A DNA stretch of 64,000 nt from Streptomyces cucumeris (GTDB lineage: Bacteria; Actinomycetota; Actinomycetes; Streptomycetales; Streptomycetaceae). A program made the position numbers and the translations under genes. The stretch's first letter is position 1; the number at the start of each line of letters is the position of its first letter. The notes under the pieces are model-generated. The model had not been told where the DNA came from, did not search any database, and worked only from the letters and a program-made list of their open reading frames with translations. The stretch lies in the NCBI RefSeq assembly GCF_024295805.1, contig NZ_JANCLX010000006.1:74849-138848 (forward strand), given 5' to 3'. Shown here one piece after another: positions 35,132 to 47,566 of the stretch.

Positions 35132-35698
35132 TCAGTCCGCGTACACCGTGGTGGTCCGGGCCTTGGCCGAAGTGGCCCCCGCGCCACCGAAGTTGTCCTC
35201 GACCTCGGACTTCTCGGACGCGTCCGGGTTCGGGTTGGTGCAGGACGTCCCGGCCGAGGCGCCGGACATCAGGCTGGAGCACGGGCCCGGCTTCTTGTCC
35301 GGCAGTCCCAGGATGTGGCCGAGCTCGTGGGAGGCGATCCGCACCGTGTTGTAGCCCTCGTTCACCGCTTCGCGGCCGAAGTAGACCGTGCCGCTGCCCA
35401 GTCCGCTGACCTGGGCGCGGGGCCAGCCGTCGTCGGCGACGACGCGGACGTCCGCCCGCTGCCCCGAGGTGGCGGGCTTGAGCTGGACGCCGGTCACGTG
35501 CTCGTTCCACACGGCCGCGCCCTTGGCGACCGCGTCCTTGAACTCGGCGGCCCCGGACGCGTCGTAGGTCACCACCCGGGCGGCGGCGGACGCGGTGGCG
35601 GCAGGGGCGGCGGGGGCGGCCACGGCCTGTCCGCCCGCCAGGGCGAGTACCGCCACCACGGCGGCTGGCAAGGCGCGCACAAGCCTGCTGGATGTCAC
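35132..35698 (-). CDS. Snapalysin-type extracellular zinc metalloprotease (M7)
   Basis: A 188-residue secreted protease from GTG 35698 (AAGGAGG 7 bases upstream). A signal peptide with LPAAVVAVLALAGGQAVAA is followed by a short propeptide. The mature domain carries H124-ELGH128-ILGLPD134, the HExxHxxGxxD signature of snapalysins, and two Cys (PGPCSSLM, GTSCTNP) for one disulfide. It degrades milk-type proteins outside the cell. The LysR activator often seen beside snpA genes is absent here. Divergent from the YceI gene. Confidence 0.93.
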   Translation of the reverse strand: MTSSRLVRALPAAVVAVLALAGGQAVAAPAAPAATASAAARVVTYDASGAAEFKDAVAKGAAVWNEHVTGVQLKPATSGQRADVRVVADDGWPRAQVSGLGSGTVYFGREAVNEGYNTVRIASHELGHILGLPDKKPGPCSSLMSGASAGTSCTNPNPDASEKSEVEDNFGGAGATSAKARTTTVYAD

Positions 35699-35745
35699 GA
35701 TCGGCCTCCTTGTGGGGGAAAGGAACCTTTTGGTGTATTCGGTGT

Positions 35746-35768
35746 GAACATGACGAGCCGCCATGTTC
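35746..35768. promoter_or_regulatory. Inverted repeat GAACATG-N9-CATGTTC between snapalysin and YceI genes
   Basis: Seven-base perfect arms lie 48 bases upstream of the snapalysin start. A second small dyad AAAGGAACCTTT lies at 35720-35731. Both are AT-richer than the background. Regulator unknown. Confidence 0.4.
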
Positions 35769-35996
35769 TCCGGCCACCATGCCCACCGCGGCGACGGTCC
35801 AACCGGAAGCCCGGCCCCTCGCCCGGCGGCCGGGCGCCCACCCGTTCGGCCCCGGGGTGCCGGGCGAGCTGCCCCGCCCACACCATGGGCTCACCGGCCC
35901 GCCGGTGCCGCCGGGCGGGGGAACGCCGCCGCGACAGGCCCGGGCGCGCTGCTTAGCCTGCAGGGACATATGCCGTCTGCGAAGGACGTGAGCGCC

Positions 35997-36572
35997 ATGG
36001 CGGACACCGCCGACACCAACCCCGTCTCCCCCGCCGCTGCCGTCTCCTCCGGCTCCCCCGCCGCGGGCCACTGGGAGCTGGACGCCGACCGGTCATCGGT
36101 CCGGATCCGGCACCGGACCATGTGGGGGCTGGTCAACGTCAAGGGCACCTTCACCCGGGTGGAGGGAGAGGGCGAGGTACGGCCCGACGGCTCCGGCCAC
36201 GGCACCCTGACCATCGACGCCGCCTCGCTGGACACCGGCAACCGCAAGCGCGACACCCATCTGCGCGGTCCGGACTTCTTCGACGTGGCCACGCATCCGC
36301 GGATGGTCTTCACCGTGGTGGACGCGGCGCCCGAGGGCACCGGCGAGGCACGGCGCGAGGATGAGGCACGGATCAACGGCGAGCTGACCGTCGTCGGCCG
36401 CAGTCAGCCGGTCACCTTCATCGCGCGGATCGACGAGATGTCCGCGGACGCCGTCACCCTCACCGCGGACGTCGTGGTCGACCGTACGGACTTCGGGATG
36501 ACGGCGAACCCCGGCGCCATGATGACCGGCGCGGCCACCGTCTCGGTCACCGCCCGGTTCACCCGCCGCTAG
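35997..36572 (+). CDS. YceI-family lipid/isoprenoid-binding-like protein
   Basis: A 191-residue YceI domain protein without signal peptide: WELDADRSSVRIRHRTMWGLVNVKGTFTRVEGEGEV, then RKRDTHLRGPDFFDVATHPRMVF, and a final VVDRTDFGMTANPGAMM, all diagnostic of the lipocalin-like YceI barrel. The N-terminal 22 residues are a low-complexity Ala/Ser/Pro tail. Either ATG 35997 (GAAGGA upstream) or ATG 35970 is possible; TAGCCT at 35954-35959 could start a nearly leaderless message for the latter. Cytosolic role unknown. Confidence 0.85.
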   Translation: MADTADTNPVSPAAAVSSGSPAAGHWELDADRSSVRIRHRTMWGLVNVKGTFTRVEGEGEVRPDGSGHGTLTIDAASLDTGNRKRDTHLRGPDFFDVATHPRMVFTVVDAAPEGTGEARREDEARINGELTVVGRSQPVTFIARIDEMSADAVTLTADVVVDRTDFGMTANPGAMMTGAATVSVTARFTRR

Positions 36573-36659
36573 AGGCGCGCCGGCCGAGGTTCACCCCGCC
36601 CGCCGGGCCCGGCCCGCGGGCGGGGCCGCTCGGGTGACACGGACCCCCGCCCGGACCCC

Positions 36660-36665
36660 TAGAAT
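36660..36665 (+). promoter_or_regulatory. -10 element TAGAAT for a leaderless recQ mRNA
   Basis: TAGAAT is separated by six bases from ATG 36672, and no ribosome binding site precedes the ATG. This is the standard arrangement for leaderless transcripts in Streptomyces. Confidence 0.55.
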
Positions 36666-36671
36666 CGCCGG

Positions 36672-38537
<1,866 letters not shown>

Positions 38538-38559
38538 CGGAAGCCGTTCGCCGCTGCCG

Positions 38560-40971
38560 TCAGTCGGATGGCAGCGGCAGCCAAACGGACTCCCCCGGCG
38601 CGAGGGTCAGGGTGCGGTCGGCCATCCGAACCTCGATGGGCGACTCCTCCGAGTCCGGCACCCTGATCCACAGCCGTCCGGAGCGCAGCCTCAGCACGAT
38701 CCCCCAGTGGCCGCGGTAGCGCACGGACACCGCGTACTCCGAGAGCTCCGGCAGCGGCACCGGGTCCAGCCACAGGGCGTCCTCACGGGTCTCCAGACCG
38801 GTCAGGCCACGCTGCACCAGATCGAGCGTGCCGCCCATGGCACCGAGATGGATGCCCTCCCCGGTGGTGCCGCCCTGGATGTCCGCGACATCGCCGGTCA
38901 GCGCCTCCTGGCAGTACCCCCATGCCTCGGCCCGCCGGGCCCGTGCCAGCACCCAGCCGTGCACCAGTCCGCTGAGCGTCGAGCCATGGCTGGTGCGGTG
39001 CAGGTAGTACGCCACGGTGGCGTGCCAGGTGTCGTCGTCCAGGCCGTAGCCGAGCCGCAGGAAGAGCTCGGACAGTTCGGCGGGCGAGAAGAGGTAGCCG
39101 AGCATCAGCGCGTCGGCCTGCTTGGACGCCTGGTAGCGGTTGACCGTATCGCCCTCGGACTCCAGGATCCGGTCCAGCCGCCGGATGTCGCCGTAGCGCG
39201 CGCGATAGCCCTCCCAGTCCAGCTCCGCCAGGTCCTGGTAGCCGTCGAACTGGCTGATGACACCCTGGTGGAAGGGGATCCGCAGCCGCCGGGAGACATC
39301 CTCCCAGCGCTCCGGTTCGGCGCGGTCCAGGCCGATGCGCTCGAACAGCTCCCGGCGCCGCGGTTCGGGCAGGGCGCGGGCCAGCTCCAGGGCGCGGGTG
39401 AGCACCCAGGCGGCCATCACATTGGTGTAGGCGTTGTCGTCGAGGCCCGGCTGCTCGGCGCCGGGGTAGCCGTCGTGGTACTCGTCGGGGCCCACCACCC
39501 CGCGGATGCGGTAGCGCCCCAGGGCCGGGTCGAGCACGGCGGCGTCCGCCCAGAACCGGGCGATCTGCACCAGCATCTCCGCGCCCTTGGCGTGCAGGAA
39601 CTCGGTGTCCCCGGTGGCCTGGCAGTACTGCCACACGTTGTACGCCACGGCCGAGCCCACATGGTGCTGCAACCGCGAGTGGTCGGGCAGCCAGCGGCCC
39701 GAACGCGGGTTCAGATGGAGGGTCTGGGTCTCCTCGCGGCCGTCGCTGCCGCTCTGCCACGGGTACATCGCCCCGGCCCGCCCGGCGTCCGCCGCGGCGC
39801 GGCACGCCTGGGGCAGCCGGCGGTGGCGGTAGTGCAGCAGCGCCCGGGACACCTCGGGGAAGTGCAGGTTCAGATACGGCAGGACGAACAGCTCGTCCCA
39901 GAACACATGACCGCGGTACGCCTCACCGTGGAGTCCCCGCGCCGGTACGCCCACGTCCCGCTCGGCGGTGTGCGGGGAGAGCGTCTGCAGGACGTGGAAC
40001 AGGTGCAGCCGCAGGATGCGGCCCGCCTCGCCGGGCACCTCCAACGCGCCCTCGCGCCAGAGGTGTTCCCAGGCGGTGTGGTGGGACGCCAGCAGTCCGG
40101 CGAAGTCCGGGGCGCGTTCCACCCGGTCGACGGCGGCGCACAGCGGATCGGCGATGGCCGCGTCCCGGGAGGTGTGCACCGCCACGGTCTTCTCCACCGT
40201 GACGGGCGCCCCGTCGGTGATCGGCACGGTGAGCGCGCGGACGGCCCCGGTCGCGGTGAGACGCGCTCCCGCGGTGGTGGACGCGCCCTCGGTCATCCGG
40301 GTGCGCGCGGCCATCGCCACCCGTACGTCGGAGGTGGAGGTGCGGCAGCTCAGCCACACCGTGTCGGGCGCGGCGGCCCCGGTGCGCAGCTCGGTCAGAT
40401 GGTGTCCGGACAGATCGCGGTAGCGGGCCACTCCCCGGTTCGCCACAGCACCGTCGAGGGCGGACTCGATCTCGAGCGTGCCCGACCAGCCCACGGCGGT
40501 GAAGGTGGTCCGCTGCGCCGCGAGATGGGGGTCACGCATATGGACCAGCCGCCACTGCTCCACGACGAGCACCCGGCGGTGGCGGTCGGTGAACCGCAGC
40601 CGCCGGGTGAGCGTGCCGTGCCGCAGATCGAGGACCTGCCGGTACTCGGTCAGCTCCGCGCCGTCGGGCGTGAGCCAGGGGCCGGGGTCCGCGGGGTCCG
40701 CGGGGTCGGGCCCGGTGAGCCGGTAGCGCAGCGGGAGCCAGTTCGGCAGGTTGACCAGGTCCTCGTTCTCGACCTGGCGTCCGGACACCTCCGAGACCAG
40801 CCGGTTGTAGCAGCCCGCGGCATAGGTGCCCGGGTAGTGCGTCTCATCGGCCCCGGTCTCGGAGGCCGCCCCCCGGGTGGCGAGGTAGCCGTTGCCCAGG
40901 GCGCACAGCGACTCCCGCAGCCGCTCCTCCGCGGGCGCGTAGCCCTCGTACTCCCACACCCAGTCCGACAC
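38560..40971 (-). CDS. GH65 family disaccharide phosphorylase/hydrolase
   Basis: An 803-residue family 65 enzyme (trehalose, kojibiose or maltose phosphorylase/hydrolase group). It has the N-terminal beta-sandwich (ESLCALGNGYLATRGAA), the central (alpha/alpha)6 barrel with general acid Glu497 in VVGPDEYHDGYPG, HHVGSAVAYNVWQYC, the helical KQADALMLGYLF segment, and the C-terminal beta cap. Whether it uses phosphate or water cannot be read safely from these motifs. It is convergent with recQ (22-base gap). A beta-phosphoglucomutase partner, common beside GH65 phosphorylases, is absent from the window. Confidence 0.9.
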   Translation of the reverse strand: MSDWVWEYEGYAPAEERLRESLCALGNGYLATRGAASETGADETHYPGTYAAGCYNRLVSEVSGRQVENEDLVNLPNWLPLRYRLTGPDPADPADPGPWLTPDGAELTEYRQVLDLRHGTLTRRLRFTDRHRRVLVVEQWRLVHMRDPHLAAQRTTFTAVGWSGTLEIESALDGAVANRGVARYRDLSGHHLTELRTGAAAPDTVWLSCRTSTSDVRVAMAARTRMTEGASTTAGARLTATGAVRALTVPITDGAPVTVEKTVAVHTSRDAAIADPLCAAVDRVERAPDFAGLLASHHTAWEHLWREGALEVPGEAGRILRLHLFHVLQTLSPHTAERDVGVPARGLHGEAYRGHVFWDELFVLPYLNLHFPEVSRALLHYRHRRLPQACRAAADAGRAGAMYPWQSGSDGREETQTLHLNPRSGRWLPDHSRLQHHVGSAVAYNVWQYCQATGDTEFLHAKGAEMLVQIARFWADAAVLDPALGRYRIRGVVGPDEYHDGYPGAEQPGLDDNAYTNVMAAWVLTRALELARALPEPRRRELFERIGLDRAEPERWEDVSRRLRIPFHQGVISQFDGYQDLAELDWEGYRARYGDIRRLDRILESEGDTVNRYQASKQADALMLGYLFSPAELSELFLRLGYGLDDDTWHATVAYYLHRTSHGSTLSGLVHGWVLARARRAEAWGYCQEALTGDVADIQGGTTGEGIHLGAMGGTLDLVQRGLTGLETREDALWLDPVPLPELSEYAVSVRYRGHWGIVLRLRSGRLWIRVPDSEESPIEVRMADRTLTLAPGESVWLPLPSD

Positions 40972-40992
40972 GGCCGCTCACCGGCTCTCGCT

Positions 40993-41027
40993 CCTCGACA
41001 CCCCCATTCTCCCCGGGGGTGTCGAGG
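40993..41027 (-). terminator. Terminator for the lamin-tail gene
   Basis: CCTCGACACCCCC (40993-41005) pairs perfectly with 41015-41027 around a 9-base loop. It lies 44 bases beyond the stop of the leftward lamin-tail gene and before the GH65 start. Confidence 0.75.
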
Positions 41028-41071
41028 TTCACCGGTCGGCCGGGCCACCGGGGTGGCCGGCGGCCCCGTCG

Positions 41072-41527
41072 TCAGCAGATCTTGTAGTCCGCGCGGCTGC
41101 TGTTGTACGAGCAGGTGTCGACGGCGGATCCGCTGCTCTTGCGCAGCGTGGCCTTGTCGCTGGTGTTGTTCCAGACGTAGGCCCGGCGGTCCTGGTACTT
41201 GGTGGCGGAGGTGTCCGAGCCGGTGCCGGTGCGCACGGTCACCGTCTTGCCCGCGCCGAGGGTGTAGCCCGGGAAGGTGTACCGGTGGTTACTGGCGTCG
41301 GCCAGCACCCAGCCCGTGAGGCTGACCGCGCGCGAGGTGGAGTTCTTGATCTGGACGTACTCCGCGTTGAGGCTGGAGTTGCTGCGGTTGTCGCTGCCGG
41401 GAGAGTCGTAATAGATCTTGGACAGGTGGACCGAGCCGGCGGCTCCGGCGGGTGCCGCGGGGTACAGCAGTGCGGCGGCGCAGCCGACGGCGAGCAGGAC
41501 ACCGGTGCGGGCGGCGGTTCGGGACAT
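41072..41527 (-). CDS. Secreted lamin-tail (LTD) domain protein
   Basis: A 151-residue exported protein. ATG 41527 follows GGGGGAG by 4 bases. The signal peptide ends near PAGAA, and the rest is a single LTD immunoglobulin-like domain: VHLSKIYYDSPGSDNRSNSSLNAEYVQIKNS, GWVLADASNHRYTF, LGAGKTVTVRTG, then VWNNTSDKATLRKSSGSAVDTCSYN. One Cys pair near the C-terminus. Such stand-alone secreted LTD proteins in Streptomyces are thought to bind DNA, wall or membrane outside the cell; no function is established. Confidence 0.88.
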   Translation of the reverse strand: MSRTAARTGVLLAVGCAAALLYPAAPAGAAGSVHLSKIYYDSPGSDNRSNSSLNAEYVQIKNSTSRAVSLTGWVLADASNHRYTFPGYTLGAGKTVTVRTGTGSDTSATKYQDRRAYVWNNTSDKATLRKSSGSAVDTCSYNSSRADYKIC

Positions 41528-41928
41528 ACGTCTCCCCCTTGCATGTGGTGCGTGATGAGCGTGATGGCACAGGACGGACGGGCGGCCGCGCCCGAAGATG
41601 GTTGGAGTCGGTGAGATGACTCCTTCGGTGCGGCCGCCCGTCCGTCTTCCCCCCACTTTGTGTGGAGCACCAGCGTGGCGTGGAGCGGGTCCCGGCGGCA
41701 GGGCTGCGCGGCCCTTGATCCAGGGCCGTCCGGCCCTAGTCGCCGGGGGGGCGGCATGGGCGGTGGCGGGCCGGTCGGCGCGGGGGACGCAACACCCCGT
41801 CACGCCGGTCGGCGGGCGAAGCAAACGTCCCGCCACGGCGGTCCTGTGGCGCCGTCACTCTTGAAGCCCGTCCCGGGCCGTGCCAGCGTGGCGATCCGTC
41901 CGTCCGCCCCCCACCCCGGGAGACACCG
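41528..41928. other. Divergent intergenic region with a long extended hairpin
   Basis: No gene is supported. It must hold promoters for the leftward LTD gene and rightward acyl-CoA synthetase gene. Its main structure is the hairpin at 41573-41646, described separately. The remainder (41660-41928) is ordinary GC-rich sequence without evident motifs. Confidence 0.5.
41573..41646. repeat. Extended inverted repeat with 17-base perfect outer arms
   Basis: Outer arms 41573-41589 (GACGGACGGGCGGCCGC) and 41630-41646 are exact complements. Inside, CCGAAG (41592-41597) pairs with CTTCGG (41623-41628) and GGAGTC (41604-41609) with GACTCC (41618-41623), so nearly the whole 74 bases can fold into one stem. 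Lying between divergent genes, it is not where a terminator is needed. Confidence 0.7.
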
Positions 41929-43509
41929 GTGACCGCATCCTCCCTGCCCGTGGACATCGTGCGCGCCCGCCGCCACGGCATCGCCGATCTGCTGTCCCGC
42001 ACCGCGCTGCGGCTGCCGCACAAGACCGCCGTGGTCGACGGCCCGCTGCGACAGACGTTCGCCGAACTGGACGCGGTGGTGGACCGGACCGCGGGCGCGC
42101 TGGCCGCGCGCGGGGTGACCCCTGGCGACCGGGTGGTGCTGTACGCGCGCAACTCCCACGGCTTCGTGGTCGCCTACTTCGCACTGGCCCGGCTGGGCGC
42201 GGTGTCGGTCCCGGTGAACTTCATGCTGACCCCGCCCGAAGTCGCCTACGTCCTGGACCACTCGGGGTCCGTGGGCATCGTCGCGGGTGCCGATCTGCTC
42301 GACGCCGCCGATGTCGCGCTGGCGGAGGCGGCGCCGCCGCGGCTGGTGGTGCGCGCGGCGATCGGCGGGGGGCGCGGGGACTGGGAGGACCTGGCCGAGC
42401 TGGGCGAGGAGGCCGGGCACCGGATCCCCGACCCGGTCCTCTCCGACGACGATCCGGTGCAGCTGATGTACACCTCGGGAACCGAGTCCCGGCCCAAGGG
42501 CGCCATCATGACCAGCCGCAATCTGATCTCCCAGTACCTGACGGCGATCGTGGTCGGTGACATGTCCGTCGATGACGTCGAGATCCACGCGATGCCGCTG
42601 TACCACTGCGCCCAGCTGCACGCCTGTCTCACACCGGACATCTATCTGGGCGCCACCTGCCTGGTGCTGCCCGGCCCGGATCCGGCCACCCTGCTGGCCG
42701 CCATCGAGGCGGAACGGGTGACCAAGCTGTTCGCGCCGCCGACGGTGTGGATCGCGCTGCTGCGCCATCCGGAGTTCGGCACCCGCGATCTGTCGTCGCT
42801 GCGCAAGGGGTACTACGGCGCGGCGTCGATGCCGGTGGCCGTCCTCGCCGAACTGCGCCACCGGCTGCCCGGACTGGCGCTGTACAACCTCTACGGGCAG
42901 ACCGAGATGTCCCCGATCGCCACCGTGCTGGGCCCGGCCGACCAGGAGCGCAAGGCCGGGTCCGCGGGGCGGGCCGCGCTCAACGTCGAGACACTGGTGG
43001 TGGACGAGGACGACCGCCCGGTGCCGCCGGGCACCATCGGCGAGATCGTGCACCGGGGCCCGCACACCATGCTCGGCTACTGGCGCGACCCCGAGCGCAC
43101 CGCGGAGGCGTTCCGCGGGGGCTGGTTCCACAGCGGCGATCTGGGGGTGCTGGACGACGAGGGGTATCTGACCGTCGTCGACCGCAAGAAGGACATGGTG
43201 AACAGCGGCGGTGAGAACGTGTCCGGGCGCGAGGTGGAGGAGGTCATCCACGCCCATCCGGCGGTCACCGAGGCCGCAGTGTTCGGGGTGCCGCATCCGT
43301 ACTGGATCGAAGCGGTGACGGCGGTGGTGGTGCCCCGGCCGGGTGAGACGCTGGATGTCCAGGACATCCTGGACCATTGCCGCTCCCGGCTCGCGGGGTA
43401 CAAGGTGCCCAAGTACGTGGCGCTCGTCGAGTCCCTGCCGAAGAACCCCAGCGGCAAGATCCTCAAGCGTCAACTCCGCACCTCTTGGGCGCACTTGGGC
43501 GATATCTGA
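41929..43509 (+). CDS. Acyl-CoA synthetase (AMP-forming)
   Basis: A 526-residue ANL-superfamily ligase that adenylates a carboxylic acid and transfers it to CoA. The AMP loop YTSGTESRPKGAIMTSRN, LYNLYGQTEMSP (A5), HSGDLGVLDDEGYLTVVDRKKDMVNSGGENVSGREVEE (A8 hinge) and the catalytic lysine in KNPSGKILKRQL are all present. The starting GTG 41929 has weak ribosome pairing. Resembles long-chain or aromatic acid CoA ligases of the FadD type; substrate not determined. It stands alone between divergent and leader-peptide regions. Confidence 0.92.
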   Translation: MTASSLPVDIVRARRHGIADLLSRTALRLPHKTAVVDGPLRQTFAELDAVVDRTAGALAARGVTPGDRVVLYARNSHGFVVAYFALARLGAVSVPVNFMLTPPEVAYVLDHSGSVGIVAGADLLDAADVALAEAAPPRLVVRAAIGGGRGDWEDLAELGEEAGHRIPDPVLSDDDPVQLMYTSGTESRPKGAIMTSRNLISQYLTAIVVGDMSVDDVEIHAMPLYHCAQLHACLTPDIYLGATCLVLPGPDPATLLAAIEAERVTKLFAPPTVWIALLRHPEFGTRDLSSLRKGYYGAASMPVAVLAELRHRLPGLALYNLYGQTEMSPIATVLGPADQERKAGSAGRAALNVETLVVDEDDRPVPPGTIGEIVHRGPHTMLGYWRDPERTAEAFRGGWFHSGDLGVLDDEGYLTVVDRKKDMVNSGGENVSGREVEEVIHAHPAVTEAAVFGVPHPYWIEAVTAVVVPRPGETLDVQDILDHCRSRLAGYKVPKYVALVESLPKNPSGKILKRQLRTSWAHLGDI

Positions 43510-43558
43510 CCACCATATGGACCGCGGTTGACGGACGGTGTCCGCGCGGTGCTCAATG

Positions 43559-43642
43559 ATGTGCGTGAGGAGTGCGCTGCCCCTGGTCACCCGCGACCAC
43601 ATCGACTTCGGTCGGGTGTGGTCGGCGTTGTGTCCGTTCTGA
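43559..43642 (+). CDS. Putative leader peptide (actinobacterial HID/Cys type)
   Basis: A 27-codon frame (ATG 43559, or GTG 43565) reads LVTRDHIDFGRVWSALC near its end and stops at TGA 43640-43642. This matches the pattern of the small leader peptides (R-x-HIDL-x-RV-x-SA-x-C) found in Streptomyces upstream of cysteine/sulfur and other genes. The last five codons include Cys. The GNAT gene begins 177 bases downstream in the same direction. No strong ribosome site is seen. Attenuation control of the GNAT gene is inference. Confidence 0.6.
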   Translation: MCVRSALPLVTRDHIDFGRVWSALCPF

Positions 43643-43819
43643 TCCGGCAGCGGACCGTGCCGGTGGCCGGTCCCCCATCGCGGCTCCGCCGCCCCTTCCC
43701 CCGCGTCTGACGGCACCGCCCGGCCATGTGCCTTCCCGTGCCGGGCGCACTTCCCCGTGTCCCGTTCGTCCTGTCGCGCGTGATCCGTCGCGCAGGTCTC
43801 CCTCGCGAAAGGCCCTTCC

Positions 43820-44341
43820 ATGGCTGTGGAGTTCATGTCCGCATCCGTCGCCGCCCCTGGGGCGCGGCTGTCGGTGGCCCATGTCACCGCGGACGATCCG
43901 CTGGTGGAACCGCTGCTGCGGGAACTGGGGGACGAGTACTCCCGCCGGTACGGCAAGGACGCGCACGGCGAGCTGAGCCGCTATCCGGCCGAGGAGTTCA
44001 CACCGCCGCACGGAGTGCTGCTCCTGCTGCTGGAGGACGGTGAGCCGGTGGCCGGGGGCGCGTTCCGCCGCTACGACGCGCGGACCGCCGAACTCAAGCG
44101 GATCTGGACCCATTCCGCGCACCGCAGGCGCGGTCTCGCCCGCAGGGTGCTGACCGAGCTGGAACGGGCCGCCGCCGAACGCGGCTATCACCGCCTCTAC
44201 TTGACGACGGGGCCGCGTCAGCCCGAGGCGCGCGGACTCTACCTCGCCACCGGGTACTCCGCGCTGTTCGACGTCACGGCCGATCCGGAGACCATCGGCC
44301 CATTGCCGTTCGAGAAGTTCCTCTTCCCCCCTGGCCGGTGA
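43820..44341 (+). CDS. GNAT-family N-acetyltransferase
   Basis: A 173-residue GNAT enzyme. ATG 43820 follows AAAGG by 7 bases. It shows the acceptor-side region DDPLVEPLLRELGDEYSRRYG, then LLLLLEDGEPVAGGAFRRY, the acetyl-CoA pyrophosphate loop HSAHRRRGLARRVLTELE (Q/R-x-x-G-x-A pattern), and GYHRLYLTTGPRQPEARGLYLATGYSALF. Substrate unknown. It is convergent with the SRPBCC gene (17-base gap). The leader peptide frame upstream suggests translation-dependent control, perhaps by cysteine supply. Confidence 0.9.
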   Translation: MAVEFMSASVAAPGARLSVAHVTADDPLVEPLLRELGDEYSRRYGKDAHGELSRYPAEEFTPPHGVLLLLLEDGEPVAGGAFRRYDARTAELKRIWTHSAHRRRGLARRVLTELERAAAERGYHRLYLTTGPRQPEARGLYLATGYSALFDVTADPETIGPLPFEKFLFPPGR

Positions 44342-44358
44342 CACGAGGGCGAGGACGG

Positions 44359-45297
<939 letters not shown>

Positions 45298-45303
45298 GTC
45301 CCC

Positions 45304-45870
45304 TCACCCCTGGCTCCGTCGTCCGGACCCGCTCGACTCGCTCTGTTTGCGGGCCTTCGCCGGGCGGTCGGCGGATTTCCGCTGTCCGCTCCCGTTCCGG
45401 CCGCGTCCGCCGGGCCGCGAACCGGACGTGTCCTTGCGCTCGCGCGCCGCGCCCTTGCTCCGCTTGCCCTTGCCCGCCTGGCCTTTGCCCTCCTCGCCCC
45501 TGCTCTCCTTGCCCTTCGTCTGCCGCTTGCCGGAGGGCTCCCGCTCCTCGGACTCCTCCGATGTCCCGGAGGTGTCCCGGCCGTTGCGCAGGGTGCCCGC
45601 CCGCCGCTCCATGCGGTCACTCAGGGCTTCCATGCGGTTACTGGCGGCCGACACCACGGCCGAACGCCCCGCGGACACCAAGGTGCCGCGGACATCGCGG
45701 CCCACCTTGCCGATCTCGGCGGTGGGCAGGGCGTCGGTGTTCACCGGAACGCGGCCCGACGCGAGGCGTTTGCCCGCCGCCATACCGGCGAGCGCCATCG
45801 CCCACCGCATCCTGCGGCGGCGCCCGAAGAGGTAACCACTGGCGAAGGCCAGTGCCGCCTCGCTCTTCAT
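45304..45870 (-). CDS. Basic low-complexity protein with short N-terminal hydrophobic region
   Basis: A 188-residue protein. ATG 45870 follows GGAGG by 7 bases. Residues 1-35 (ALAFASGYLFGRRRRMRWAMALAGMAAG) are hydrophobic with an Arg cluster, residues 40-85 amphipathic, and from about 90 to the end the chain is disordered, rich in Lys, Arg, Glu, Ser and Gly. It is the first gene of a pair with the SRPBCC protein. I do not recognise a characterised domain. The opposite charge of its tail to that of the SRPBCC partner's tail suggests that the two may bind electrostatically (inference). Confidence 0.75.
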   Translation of the reverse strand: MKSEAALAFASGYLFGRRRRMRWAMALAGMAAGKRLASGRVPVNTDALPTAEIGKVGRDVRGTLVSAGRSAVVSAASNRMEALSDRMERRAGTLRNGRDTSGTSEESEEREPSGKRQTKGKESRGEEGKGQAGKGKRSKGAARERKDTSGSRPGGRGRNGSGQRKSADRPAKARKQSESSGSGRRSQG

Positions 45871-46012
45871 GATCGGTCCTCCTCACCGCCGCCACACCAC
45901 GGCCACACTCGGAGAGCCCGTAACCCGGGCCTCACTTTCGAGTATGTCTCATTTGCCCCATTCGGGTATTCCCGGGCGGAGGTGATCAGGCAAGGGGTGG
46001 GGCCGCTCCGGG

Positions 46013-47530
<1,518 letters not shown>

Positions 47531-47566
47531 CCTTCCGCCGCCTCTCCTGGATGGGTCCGGCCCGGA

